A stretch of 64,000 nucleotides of DNA, taken from NCBI GenBank assembly GCA_007693945.1, contig RECP01000081.1:1-64000 (forward strand). Direction: 5' to 3'. This DNA comes from Spirochaetaceae bacterium (GTDB taxonomy: Bacteria; Spirochaetota; Spirochaetia; DSM-27196; PWMO01). The notes under the pieces are model-generated. The model was given only the letters and a program-made list of their open reading frames with translations, made no database searches and was not told the origin of the DNA. Shown piece after piece: positions 27,056-35,628 of this stretch (within the stretch, counting starts at the first letter, position 1; every line of letters begins with the position of its first letter). A program made the translations under genes and the position numbers.

Positions 27056-28165
27056 TCACAGGTACGTGAAGCTGAAGATCACGTCAACGACAATTACGGT
27101 GAAGATCGAAGCCACTACCGCCTGCGTGGTGGCACGCCCGACGCCGGACGCCCCGCCGGAGACGTGAAAGCCCGAGTAACTGCCGATGATCACGATTACC
27201 CAGGCGAACACCACGGTCTTGGAAAGCCCGGTCACCAGATCCGAGAGCTTCAGTATGGCGAACACACGATCGGTATAACCGGTCACGGTGAGATCGAGCA
27301 TCGAAAGCGAGATGATCAGTCCGCCCAGCAGCCCGATCACAATTGACAACGATGCCAGCAGCGGCATGGCAATTGTCATCGCCTGGAACTTGGGTACCAC
27401 GACGTAGTCCACGGGATCGATTCCCATGGTACGCAGCGCATCCAGCTCATCGCTGACCTTCATGGTGGCGATCTCGGACGCAATTGCCGAACCGCTGCGT
27501 CCGGCAACTATGATGGCGGTCATCAGAGGCCCCATCTCGCGGACTATGGATATCGCCAGCAGATCGGCCACAAAGATGTTGGCACCAAACTGACGCAACT
27601 GTGCCGCGGACTGCAGCGCCAGAATCCAGCCGATGATCAGCGAAAGCAGCCCGACAATACCAACCGCATCGGCTCCGATGATGCGCAGATTCTCAACCAC
27701 AGCGCCGCGTTTGTGGCCGCGGGGACGAAACAGCGAGGCAACCGACCGATAGAACACCTCGGCACTCAGCCGCGTTGCCGAGCCGACGGTATCGCGCAGC
27801 CTCAGCGTCCAGGCGCCGAGACGTTCCAGCCACGACGTCTCGTGCAGGCTATACTGGCTGTCGGCGGAGTCCGAGCGCAGCAGGTCGATCGCCTCGGTAA
27901 CCTGCCGCGAGCCTCCGACCACCGTGCAGTGCGTTCCGTGCTGAGAACTGATTTCATCGATCAGCGCCAACCCGGCGCTGTCGATACGGGTCACCGCGGC
28001 AATATCGATCCGCTCGAGCGCCAGGCCGCGACGCAACCCGATCCGTTGACGCAGCCGCCGCGTGTAGACCGCGTAGAGCCGAGGCACGCTGTCGTAGACG
28101 AGATCACCCTCGAGATAGATCGTGCGCTGCTTGAGTCGCATTCCGCGTTCACACCTGCCCGTCAA
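27056..28165 (-). CDS. MlaE-family permease with N-terminal STAS-like domain
   Basis: Permease core 'ANIFVADLLAISIVREMGPLMTAIIVAGRSGSAIASEIATMKVSDELDALRTMGIDPVDYVVVPKFQAM'; N-terminal 'LERIDIAAVTRIDSAGLALIDEI'. Confidence 0.9.
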   Translation of the reverse strand: MTGRCERGMRLKQRTIYLEGDLVYDSVPRLYAVYTRRLRQRIGLRRGLALERIDIAAVTRIDSAGLALIDEISSQHGTHCTVVGGSRQVTEAIDLLRSDSADSQYSLHETSWLERLGAWTLRLRDTVGSATRLSAEVFYRSVASLFRPRGHKRGAVVENLRIIGADAVGIVGLLSLIIGWILALQSAAQLRQFGANIFVADLLAISIVREMGPLMTAIIVAGRSGSAIASEIATMKVSDELDALRTMGIDPVDYVVVPKFQAMTIAMPLLASLSIVIGLLGGLIISLSMLDLTVTGYTDRVFAILKLSDLVTGLSKTVVFAWVIVIIGSYSGFHVSGGASGVGRATTQAVVASIFTVIVVDVIFSFTYL

Positions 28166-28769
28166 AGTACTGCAGGATCCGGTCCGCGAACTCGTCTATC
28201 TCCTCGAGCATGACGGCATTGACCCGCAGCACAAACGTCGCGATCTCGCGATCAGGCAGCGGGTCCCGCCGCTCGAACCGGTGCTCCACCAGCACGCCTT
28301 CGTCGGCCGCCCGGCGCAGGGTCAGCACAGCCATAACCCGCGCTCGCGGAGGGCCGTCGCAGCAGATGTGCTCCAGCACGCGTAACTCGCTGTGGATCTC
28401 GAGCTCGGGTCGAACAGTACGGTGCTGACGGTGGATCTCGGTGAACACGGTACGCGCGCGCAGCGAGTCTGCCACCAGGTCAGCGAATGCCACACCGAGA
28501 TCGACGCCCCACATTTCACCGGCCAGGTAGACAATCTGTGGTCCGTCGCTGCGCTGCACGATCTGACGCCGTTCATAGGTGCGGTTGACGCGACCATCAA
28601 GCACGAGTACGACCGCCGATACCGGCTGTGCCGGCGTACCGGCGGCATCCGCTGATTGCTGATAGTCTATGACGTAGTAATTGGGTGGCGGCGGAGCCGG
28701 AGCCGTCAGGCACGCGGCGCTCACCATTGCCACCAGTAGCGCTGCACCCGGCAGCTGTAGCCTTCCTAT
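28149..28769 (-). CDS. ABC-type transport auxiliary lipoprotein (PqiC-like); apparent ATA start
   Basis: From 28769: MGRLQLPGAALLVAMVSAACLTAPAPPPPNYYVIDYQ…, a normal lipoprotein signal peptide with AGGAGG 6 nt upstream. The track start (GTG 28733) truncates the signal peptide. Confidence 0.75.
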   Translation of the reverse strand: MGRLQLPGAALLVAMVSAACLTAPAPPPPNYYVIDYQQSADAAGTPAQPVSAVVLVLDGRVNRTYERRQIVQRSDGPQIVYLAGEMWGVDLGVAFADLVADSLRARTVFTEIHRQHRTVRPELEIHSELRVLEHICCDGPPRARVMAVLTLRRAADEGVLVEHRFERRDPLPDREIATFVLRVNAVMLEEIDEFADRILQYFDGQV

Positions 28770-29647
28770 CGTGAACCTCCTCGAGTACGCAGCAAGGAAC
28801 CCGGGTTCTCGCTGATCTGTATTGCGAAGTCATTGAGATAGATCATGGTCTCGCGCAGCACTTCAATCGAGCTGACCAGATTACGGCGGCTCTGCATCAC
28901 CGTCAGGTCAATATCAGCTATCGTCCGTCCGGCCTGCTCGGTGGTCCGGTTGATGGCATCGAACAGCTCCGGCAGATCGAGCTCAGCCGTCTGCTCGTCA
29001 AGTCTGGCCACCAGGCTGCGGAACGAGACCGAAGACTGCGCCACATGGTAACTGGCGACCTCCATATTGGACAGGATCACCCCGATCGATTCCCGATTTT
29101 CGCGCACCACGGCATTGAGATTGGCCAGCAACTCGGCAAACTGTCTGCGGTTCTCCACGTCCAGCACGGCCGAGACATCGTCGAGCAATCCCTCCAGGCC
29201 GAGCGCAATATTCTCAGCCGGCTGCGTAAGGCGCGCAAAGGCACTGCGGCCCGCCGGTATCAGTTCGCCGGGGCGCAGAGTCTGGGCTTCATTGCTGCCA
29301 CCGGTCAGCTCGATCTGCATCAGGCCGGTGATACCCACCGGCACCAGTTGAGCCTCGACATCCGCCGGAATGCGGGTGCCCTCCACAACATTGATTTCCA
29401 CGATCACCGTGCGCACGTCCTGCGGATGAAAGAACATGCGGTTGACCGTACCGATGTCGATGCCCTGAAACCGCACCGTACCGCCGACTTGCAGACCGTT
29501 CACCGAGGTGCCGGTGTAGTGGATCTCGTAGTGATCGTAGGTGCGAAACCATTCACTACCGGCGACCGCAAAGAAGAACAGGAACAGAACCGTCACCGAA
29601 ACCAGAACAAAGAGCCCGACGCGCAGCTTGCTTGCCCGGCTTACCAT
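28766..29647 (-). CDS. MCE/MlaD-family protein
   Basis: N-terminal TM; MCE domain 'YTGTSVNGLQVGGTVRFQGIDIGTVNRMFF…VVEGTRIPADVEAQLVPVGITGLMQIELTGG'. Confidence 0.93.
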   Translation of the reverse strand: MVSRASKLRVGLFVLVSVTVLFLFFFAVAGSEWFRTYDHYEIHYTGTSVNGLQVGGTVRFQGIDIGTVNRMFFHPQDVRTVIVEINVVEGTRIPADVEAQLVPVGITGLMQIELTGGSNEAQTLRPGELIPAGRSAFARLTQPAENIALGLEGLLDDVSAVLDVENRRQFAELLANLNAVVRENRESIGVILSNMEVASYHVAQSSVSFRSLVARLDEQTAELDLPELFDAINRTTEQAGRTIADIDLTVMQSRRNLVSSIEVLRETMIYLNDFAIQISENPGSLLRTRGGSR

Positions 29648-29754
29648 ATACTACCTCTCCTGGCCGCTGCCCGCATACCGTAGAATAGCCTCATCTTAGG
29701 CATAGTTCCGGACGCCGTCAAGCTTCGCACCCGGCGCTGTCACCCGGCGCGGGT

Positions 29755-30528
29755 TCAGGCCGATGAGCCGCTGTTTGCCGTTGCGCCCGGTCGGCGGCAC
29801 ATCGCAGCACACATCACTGCGGCGGCCACCGCGGCGGTTTCTACTCGCAACACGCGCGGCCCAAGTCCAACGGTGCGCCATCCGCGATCGTGGAACAGGG
29901 CCCGTTCGCCGTCGGTCCAGCCGCGTTCGGAGCCGATGGCGTACAGCAGTGGCGGCTCGGCCCGCGCCGGAAAACCGTGATCGGTGCCCGCCTGAGGTTC
30001 GGCGGCCTCATCGAAGAAGAGACAGGTTGCGGTATCACCGGCGTGCATCTGGTCAAGCAGGTGGAGACCGTGTTCCACCGAGCGCGCGGTATGCAGCCGC
30101 GGCAACGAGGTGGCCCCTGCCTGCTCGGCACCTTCAATCAGGCACCGGCGCCAGCCGTCAGCACTCCATAGACGGCTCTTGAGATAGCTGCGCTCGCCCA
30201 GCTCGGTGCCGCAAACGACAATCCGGCCCACCCCTACCGCGCTGAAGTCGCGCAGGACACGCCGGAGCACAATCGGGCGCGGGTGTCCAAGCAGACAGGT
30301 GATCGGAAGCAGTGGCGGTCCGGAATCGTCGCCCAGCACGAAGTCGAGCTCGATCGCGTTCTCCGTGACGGCTCGAACCGTCGCGTTGCCCACCGGACCG
30401 TCGATCACGCCAACCGCGACGCAGCTGCCGGCCTCGACCTTGAGAATACGCAGCAAGTGCCGCGCCCGTGCGTCGGCGACCGGAAGCGCTGTTCCGATTT
30501 CTTCGGCTGTGAACAGGATCCGGTTCAT
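29755..30528 (-). CDS. rsmE: 16S rRNA (uracil1498-N3)-methyltransferase
   Basis: ARARHLLRILKVEAG; 'YAIGSERGWTDGERALFHDRGWRTVGLGPRVLRVETA'. Confidence 0.9.
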   Translation of the reverse strand: MNRILFTAEEIGTALPVADARARHLLRILKVEAGSCVAVGVIDGPVGNATVRAVTENAIELDFVLGDDSGPPLLPITCLLGHPRPIVLRRVLRDFSAVGVGRIVVCGTELGERSYLKSRLWSADGWRRCLIEGAEQAGATSLPRLHTARSVEHGLHLLDQMHAGDTATCLFFDEAAEPQAGTDHGFPARAEPPLLYAIGSERGWTDGERALFHDRGWRTVGLGPRVLRVETAAVAAAVMCAAMCRRPGATANSGSSA

Positions 30529-31097
30529 TGCGGCTGCAGGCGGGCAGCGGTCAGGTAACGCGTAATGGCATCCAGCGAGTCACCACGCACACCCAGCAGA
30601 TGCTGGACCAGCAGGCCGTCGATCAACGGAAGAATGATCCGCGCCAGCGACGAGTAGTCTTCCTGGTTATCGTTTATCTTGCGCAGTCCCTCTTCGATCA
30701 GATGCGTCCAGTGTCCGTACTCCTGAACAAAACGCTGCTTGAGGGACGGGTTGCCGGTCAAAGCGTCCTGTATGAGGTAGACGTGTATGTGGCCGCGGGT
30801 CTCCGACGAGATGATGGTACGAAACACCACCTTGAGCAGTTCCTCGGGCTGAAGCCCCTGACGGCTCTCTTCGATCCAGGCGAAGATCTTTTCGGTGATA
30901 TGACGCATATGGCGTTCGCTGATATCGAAGATCAGCTCACCCTTGGACGGGTAGTAATAGTAGAGAGTACCTTTACTGATCCCGGTCTCGCGCGCAATAT
31001 CCGCCAGGCTGGTATCCGCAATGCCTTTGTCTATGATCAGACGCGACGCCGTCTGAATGATCTTCTCACGGTATCCGGAGCGCTTCGTTCGTGCCAT
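30525..31097 (-). CDS. TetR/AcrR-family transcriptional regulator
   Basis: YREKIIQTASRLIIDKGIADTSLADIARETGISKGTLYYYYPSKGELIFDI. Confidence 0.95.
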   Translation of the reverse strand: MARTKRSGYREKIIQTASRLIIDKGIADTSLADIARETGISKGTLYYYYPSKGELIFDISERHMRHITEKIFAWIEESRQGLQPEELLKVVFRTIISSETRGHIHVYLIQDALTGNPSLKQRFVQEYGHWTHLIEEGLRKINDNQEDYSSLARIILPLIDGLLVQHLLGVRGDSLDAITRYLTAARLQPQ

Positions 31098-31116
31098 ACC
31101 GACCCCTTCGGTCGTA

Positions 31117-31162
31117 CAACCGGTTGGTTGCCCACCTTAGCTGCAGCGTTTGATTGTGTCAA
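31117..31162 (-). promoter_or_regulatory. Promoter and candidate TetR operator of the tetR-rsmE unit
   Basis: Minus strand TTGACA (31157-31162), 17 bp, TAAGGT (31134-31139); palindrome CAACCGGTTG at 31117-31126 just downstream. Confidence 0.65.
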
Positions 31163-31250
31163 TCAATGCGCTTCAACCGCAGCAATTCTGGCCGTACGGG
31201 GTCGGTTGGCATGGAGCTCCTGCGCGCCTGCCTCGAGAGCGTGCCAGCGG

Positions 31251-32420
31251 CTACTCCATGGCTCCCGAGAACAGGAAGTCCCAATCTACTGCGGCTTCGG
31301 CGACCTTGCCCGACTGTGCCGTGAACCGCGCGACACCGGGCGCAAAAGCGACCTTCTGTACCCGGTCGAATCCGGCCGGCACGCGCGTTACGCCCTGGAT
31401 GTAGTTGATGCGAACGGGCTTTGCGGGGGAAAGCTTCACCGCAGTGGGAACCCCGGCCTCGCTGAGCGGGTTCTTCTTCAACGACGGAGCAAGCCCTTCA
31501 GCCAGATAGCCACAGACATCCTCGAGCCCTATACAGACATTACGGCCGCTCCACGGCGCACCGTGCCGCCCACGATTCTCCATCCAGAACAGTGTCAGGG
31601 GCAGCAGCGAGGCGTTCTTGAGCGCAAACCACAGATACTTGCCGCCCGGGAAGACCGCCGTGGTCCATGCCGGCCTGCGCGACGTGGCGGCCGCCCTGGC
31701 GCCCTTCGACACCAGCCCGACGATGTCACAGTAGCCTTCACGCGCGGGGAAGATACCGATGTCGACGGTTGCCGGATCCTTCCAGATCGTTGGAACCTTC
31801 TGCATCGAGCGAAACGGCTTTGATCCGTCCAGCGACAGATACTCCCCCTCAAGCGTGTAGTTGGGCGGCATCGGTCGCGCCAGCCCGAACTCAACCGGGC
31901 TGGTGGAAATCAGCATCCCGCCGGGCTCCATCCCGGGGTTAAGCGTAGCGTGATGTCCCAGACTCGTCTTCCCGCTGTAACCGGACAACTCATGCTGGGT
32001 ATAGACCACGTTCTGATTATCCTTGAGCAGAATGCGCTTGGTGACCTGACCCGGGCGTTGACGCGTCTTCATGCCGGCCGTGAAGAGCGTTCTTCCCTGG
32101 CCGCGCGCGTAGCTTTCAAATGTCCAGCTGGCCGTGGCCGGCTCACCGTGGACGACGTGGTTCTCAGCGCGGTAGGCGTTGTCGGCTCCAAACGGCATAC
32201 AGAAAAAATCACCCCGCAGCGGAATCAGAACCGGTTCTCCCGGCGCAGGTTTCTCCTCCTGCCACGGACTGACGTAGTACGGCTGAACCGGATTGCGCGA
32301 ATCACGGAAAAACAGCACCGGCGCCATCATACCGCCGAGCTCGGTCAGCGATAACTCGATGCTCCTGGACTCGATGACCCACGACAGCTGAGCGGCAACA
32401 CTTCTCCTGGTTGGTTCCAT
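31251..32420 (-). CDS. Uncharacterised protein, divergent from mtlD; possible sugar-related function
   Basis: Long open frame with start MEPTRRSVAAQLSW; beta-rich, no confident domain assignment. Confidence 0.65.
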   Translation of the reverse strand: MEPTRRSVAAQLSWVIESRSIELSLTELGGMMAPVLFFRDSRNPVQPYYVSPWQEEKPAPGEPVLIPLRGDFFCMPFGADNAYRAENHVVHGEPATASWTFESYARGQGRTLFTAGMKTRQRPGQVTKRILLKDNQNVVYTQHELSGYSGKTSLGHHATLNPGMEPGGMLISTSPVEFGLARPMPPNYTLEGEYLSLDGSKPFRSMQKVPTIWKDPATVDIGIFPAREGYCDIVGLVSKGARAAATSRRPAWTTAVFPGGKYLWFALKNASLLPLTLFWMENRGRHGAPWSGRNVCIGLEDVCGYLAEGLAPSLKKNPLSEAGVPTAVKLSPAKPVRINYIQGVTRVPAGFDRVQKVAFAPGVARFTAQSGKVAEAAVDWDFLFSGAME

Positions 32421-32481
32421 AATCAGACAGTATAAGGCCGATTGCCGTTTTACGCCAGTGTCGCGTATACTGAGGCCCATC

Positions 32482-33657
32482 ATGAACCTACTTCAGTTTG
32501 GCGCGGGCAACATCGGGCGTTCGTTTATCGGCCAGCTCTTCTCGCGCGCGGGATGGACGGTCACATTCGTTGACGTTGATCAACACATCGTAGCGGCAAT
32601 CAACCGGCGGCGCGCCTATCCGGTCGTGGTCAAGCATCCCGACGGCCGCGAAGAGACAATCGAAGTCAAAGGTGTCGACGCCATCGACGGCCGGGATCGC
32701 GAAGCGGTAGTTGCCGCGGTTCACAACGCGGACCTTGTGGCTACCGCGGTGGGCACGCAGGCATTGCCGAGCGTGGTCGAGCTTATCGCCGAAGGCCTTA
32801 AGCGGCGTCAGAACAGCGTCAGCATCATCATCGCCGAGAACATTCGCAACGGAGCGGCGGTGGTGCGCGACGAACTACGCAAACACCTGCCGCCCGATTC
32901 GGCGGTGCTTTCACGTACCGGTCTGGTCGAGTCGAGCATCGGCAAGATGGTGCCCCTGATGACCGAGGCCGACCGCCAGTCTGATCCGTTGCGGGTGTTC
33001 GCCGAACCCTACAACACGCTGATTCTGGATCGACTCGGGTTTCGCGGACCGGTCCCGGCGGTTGCCGGTATCAAGGCGGTTGACAACATCACCGCGTACG
33101 TCGACCGAAAACTGTTCGTCCACAACATGGGGCACGCCGCCTGTGCCTACCTCGGTTATCGTGAAGATCCCCAGCTGACCTATATCTGGCAGGCGGTCGA
33201 GCTCGACGCGGTGCATCAGACCGCTCGTGCGGCGATGCAGCAGTCGGCGGCAGCGCTGGTACGCGCCTACCCCAACGATCTCGACGCCGCGGTTCTCACG
33301 GAACACATCGACGATCTGCTGACTCGATTCTCCAATCGCTCCCTGGGTGACACCATCTACCGGGTGGGCCGTGACCTGCCGCGTAAACTGCACAAGGGTG
33401 ACCGGCTGATCGGTGCAATGCTGCTGGCGCAGCGCATGGAGTGTCCGTACGACCAGATCATCGAGGCCGCCCGCGCTGCGTTGGCGTTTCGTGCAGTTGA
33501 CGAGTCAGGGCAGCTTTACCCCAACGACCGTCTGTTCCTCGAAAACGATCTGCCGCGCGGTACCCGGCACGTGCTCGGTAGCGTATCTGAGCTGGATCCC
33601 GACGATGCAATTGAGCATCAGGTGTTCTCACGGCTGCTTGCGTCATTCGATTCCTGA
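32482..33657 (+). CDS. mtlD: Mannitol-1-phosphate 5-dehydrogenase family
   Basis: MNLLQFGAGNIGRSFIGQLFSRAGWTVTFVDVD; KLFVHNMGHAACAYLGY. Confidence 0.85.
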   Translation: MNLLQFGAGNIGRSFIGQLFSRAGWTVTFVDVDQHIVAAINRRRAYPVVVKHPDGREETIEVKGVDAIDGRDREAVVAAVHNADLVATAVGTQALPSVVELIAEGLKRRQNSVSIIIAENIRNGAAVVRDELRKHLPPDSAVLSRTGLVESSIGKMVPLMTEADRQSDPLRVFAEPYNTLILDRLGFRGPVPAVAGIKAVDNITAYVDRKLFVHNMGHAACAYLGYREDPQLTYIWQAVELDAVHQTARAAMQQSAAALVRAYPNDLDAAVLTEHIDDLLTRFSNRSLGDTIYRVGRDLPRKLHKGDRLIGAMLLAQRMECPYDQIIEAARAALAFRAVDESGQLYPNDRLFLENDLPRGTRHVLGSVSELDPDDAIEHQVFSRLLASFDS

Positions 33658-35603
33658 CCGCGTCGCTGCATCCGGTCGACAACGGCGTGGTAAGATCTGG
33701 GCAACGGCCGAATATCGAGGAACTGGTGATCCAGCCGTTGCAGCGATATCGACAGGCCCGAGGGTGTCGTGGGTGTGGTTTGCGCGGCGTAGCGGCGCAG
33801 CAGCGATTCGCGGGCATTGAATCTGCGTGTCAGGTAGTCAACCGCTTCATCGCTGATACGCATACCGTGATAGTACGCCAGGCTTGAAACAAGCCGTCCA
33901 ACGGCTTTGCCAACGTCTTCACGAACATCGCGCACAAGCGCTACTCCCCATCCAATGCGGGTCTCGCGCGATAATCCGGCCTCTATCGATCCCACGTTGG
34001 CCGCCGGCGAAGCTTCGATTGCGGCCTGGAGCTCGCCGTTGCCCAGCGCCAACGCCTGATCGAGCACAATGGCCGTCGAAACTGCGATGTGCTTGTAGCC
34101 GTCGTTGGTGAGCTCCACTCCGGTTACCGGATTGTCGGGCGCGGTTGTCCAGATGAAGCGGCGGCGCGTGTTGGCCTCCTGAACGACCCGTGACAGCCGT
34201 AGTGCCAGACGCATGCGCGCGCGCGCCGACAAGCCGACTTCGCGCGGTATCAGGCGCACCCCGTCGCCCGGCTCCCCGGGAGCCAGGATGCGCAGCTCCG
34301 GGACCTGTTTCGATGAGCTCAACAGTCTCTGGTATTCGCTGACGGCGCGTCCTAGCGCTGCCGCACGGCGCTTGACTGTCTCGTTGGCACGCTGCAACAG
34401 CTCCCACAGGTGCAACAGAGTGCGATAAGAATCAATCTCCTCGGCGCCGAGACGCAGACCCGAAACGGCCCGGCCGCCTGGTGCGTGCCGACCCTTCACA
34501 CCATTCCTCCCCGCCGCTCGCCGACGGATCTCCTCAAAGATCTCGTCAACCGCGCGCTGCACGTTGCGGTGGACCTCGCGCACCTGCAGAATGACCGGGA
34601 TTGCCGACGGAACACGATGAATGGCCTGCGACTCGTTGAGAAACTCGGCTAACACGCGCAGTCTGCTGTTGCGCACGTGAATCGCTTCGCGAAGCTCGCG
34701 TCGCGCGCGTTCGAATCGGTGATCGATGTCGCGCAGCGCCGACTGCCCGACGTACTGCAGCGAGAACCACGTGTACGAGCGTCCCGCCAGCAGTTCGAAC
34801 GCCAGCGTCAGTATCTCTTCCACGTCTGAGAGGCTCATGAGGTCATGGCTGTCGTGCTCCCCGGCCGATAAAACACGCTCGATAAACCCCTCTGTTCGTG
34901 TCCGTCCCTGACGCTTGGCAGGTACGATTCCGGCAAACCTGCGCCGCAGCTCCTCGGCCACTGCCAGCGAACGCTGCTCGATTGCCGGCAGCACCCGCGC
35001 CAGCTCTTCAGCCACCTCAGCACCGAGATCGCGGACCCGGCCGAACAACCCGGCCCGGCGAAAGACCTCGATTGAGCGTATGGTGTCCGCCAGCCGCGCG
35101 TCTCCGGTCAGATCGTGCACTGCCTGCCGAATTGCCTGTTCCGACGCGTCGGTATTGTCGAGCAGATACTTGGCACTGAGGAAACGCCGGGCGTCGCCTT
35201 CGTAGGTTTCGAGATTGCGATTTCTGACCACTGCGATCAGTCGCGGAATCTCGCCCATGACCTCAGTCAGCGCGTCCTCCATGCGCTCGTGCTCGTGGCC
35301 GCGCACGACGTTGTAGCCGACACGCATGGCGACCGCAAACAGCCCCATGATCACTGTGTAGGCGCCGAAGTAGAAGAACAGGCGCGGCGGCGCCGCCACG
35401 CCGAAGCCGATGTAGTAGCCGGCGTTCAGAGCGAGATAGGTGACCGGGCCGGCGGTCCACGCCAGCTGGAACGCAGTACGTCCCCACGACTCGTTGCGCA
35501 GCTCACGCGAGAGACGACTGACGAAGTGGCGCGAGAAATCCTGGTAGTCGACCCGCCCCCTGTGACGTCGATCAGAATACGGCAGTTTCTTCATTCCGTT
35601 CAT
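33618..35603 (-). CDS. Uncharacterised membrane protein (about 661 aa)
   Basis: Two TM segments near the N terminus (TAFQLAWTAGPVTYLALNAGYYIGFG; LFFYFGAYTVIMGLFAVAM), then a long helical cytoplasmic region. Confidence 0.7.
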   Translation of the reverse strand: MNGMKKLPYSDRRHRGRVDYQDFSRHFVSRLSRELRNESWGRTAFQLAWTAGPVTYLALNAGYYIGFGVAAPPRLFFYFGAYTVIMGLFAVAMRVGYNVVRGHEHERMEDALTEVMGEIPRLIAVVRNRNLETYEGDARRFLSAKYLLDNTDASEQAIRQAVHDLTGDARLADTIRSIEVFRRAGLFGRVRDLGAEVAEELARVLPAIEQRSLAVAEELRRRFAGIVPAKRQGRTRTEGFIERVLSAGEHDSHDLMSLSDVEEILTLAFELLAGRSYTWFSLQYVGQSALRDIDHRFERARRELREAIHVRNSRLRVLAEFLNESQAIHRVPSAIPVILQVREVHRNVQRAVDEIFEEIRRRAAGRNGVKGRHAPGGRAVSGLRLGAEEIDSYRTLLHLWELLQRANETVKRRAAALGRAVSEYQRLLSSSKQVPELRILAPGEPGDGVRLIPREVGLSARARMRLALRLSRVVQEANTRRRFIWTTAPDNPVTGVELTNDGYKHIAVSTAIVLDQALALGNGELQAAIEASPAANVGSIEAGLSRETRIGWGVALVRDVREDVGKAVGRLVSSLAYYHGMRISDEAVDYLTRRFNARESLLRRYAAQTTPTTPSGLSISLQRLDHQFLDIRPLPRSYHAVVDRMQRRGQESNDASSRENT

Positions 35604-35628
35604 CTGTTATAGAATAAATGGTCGTCAA

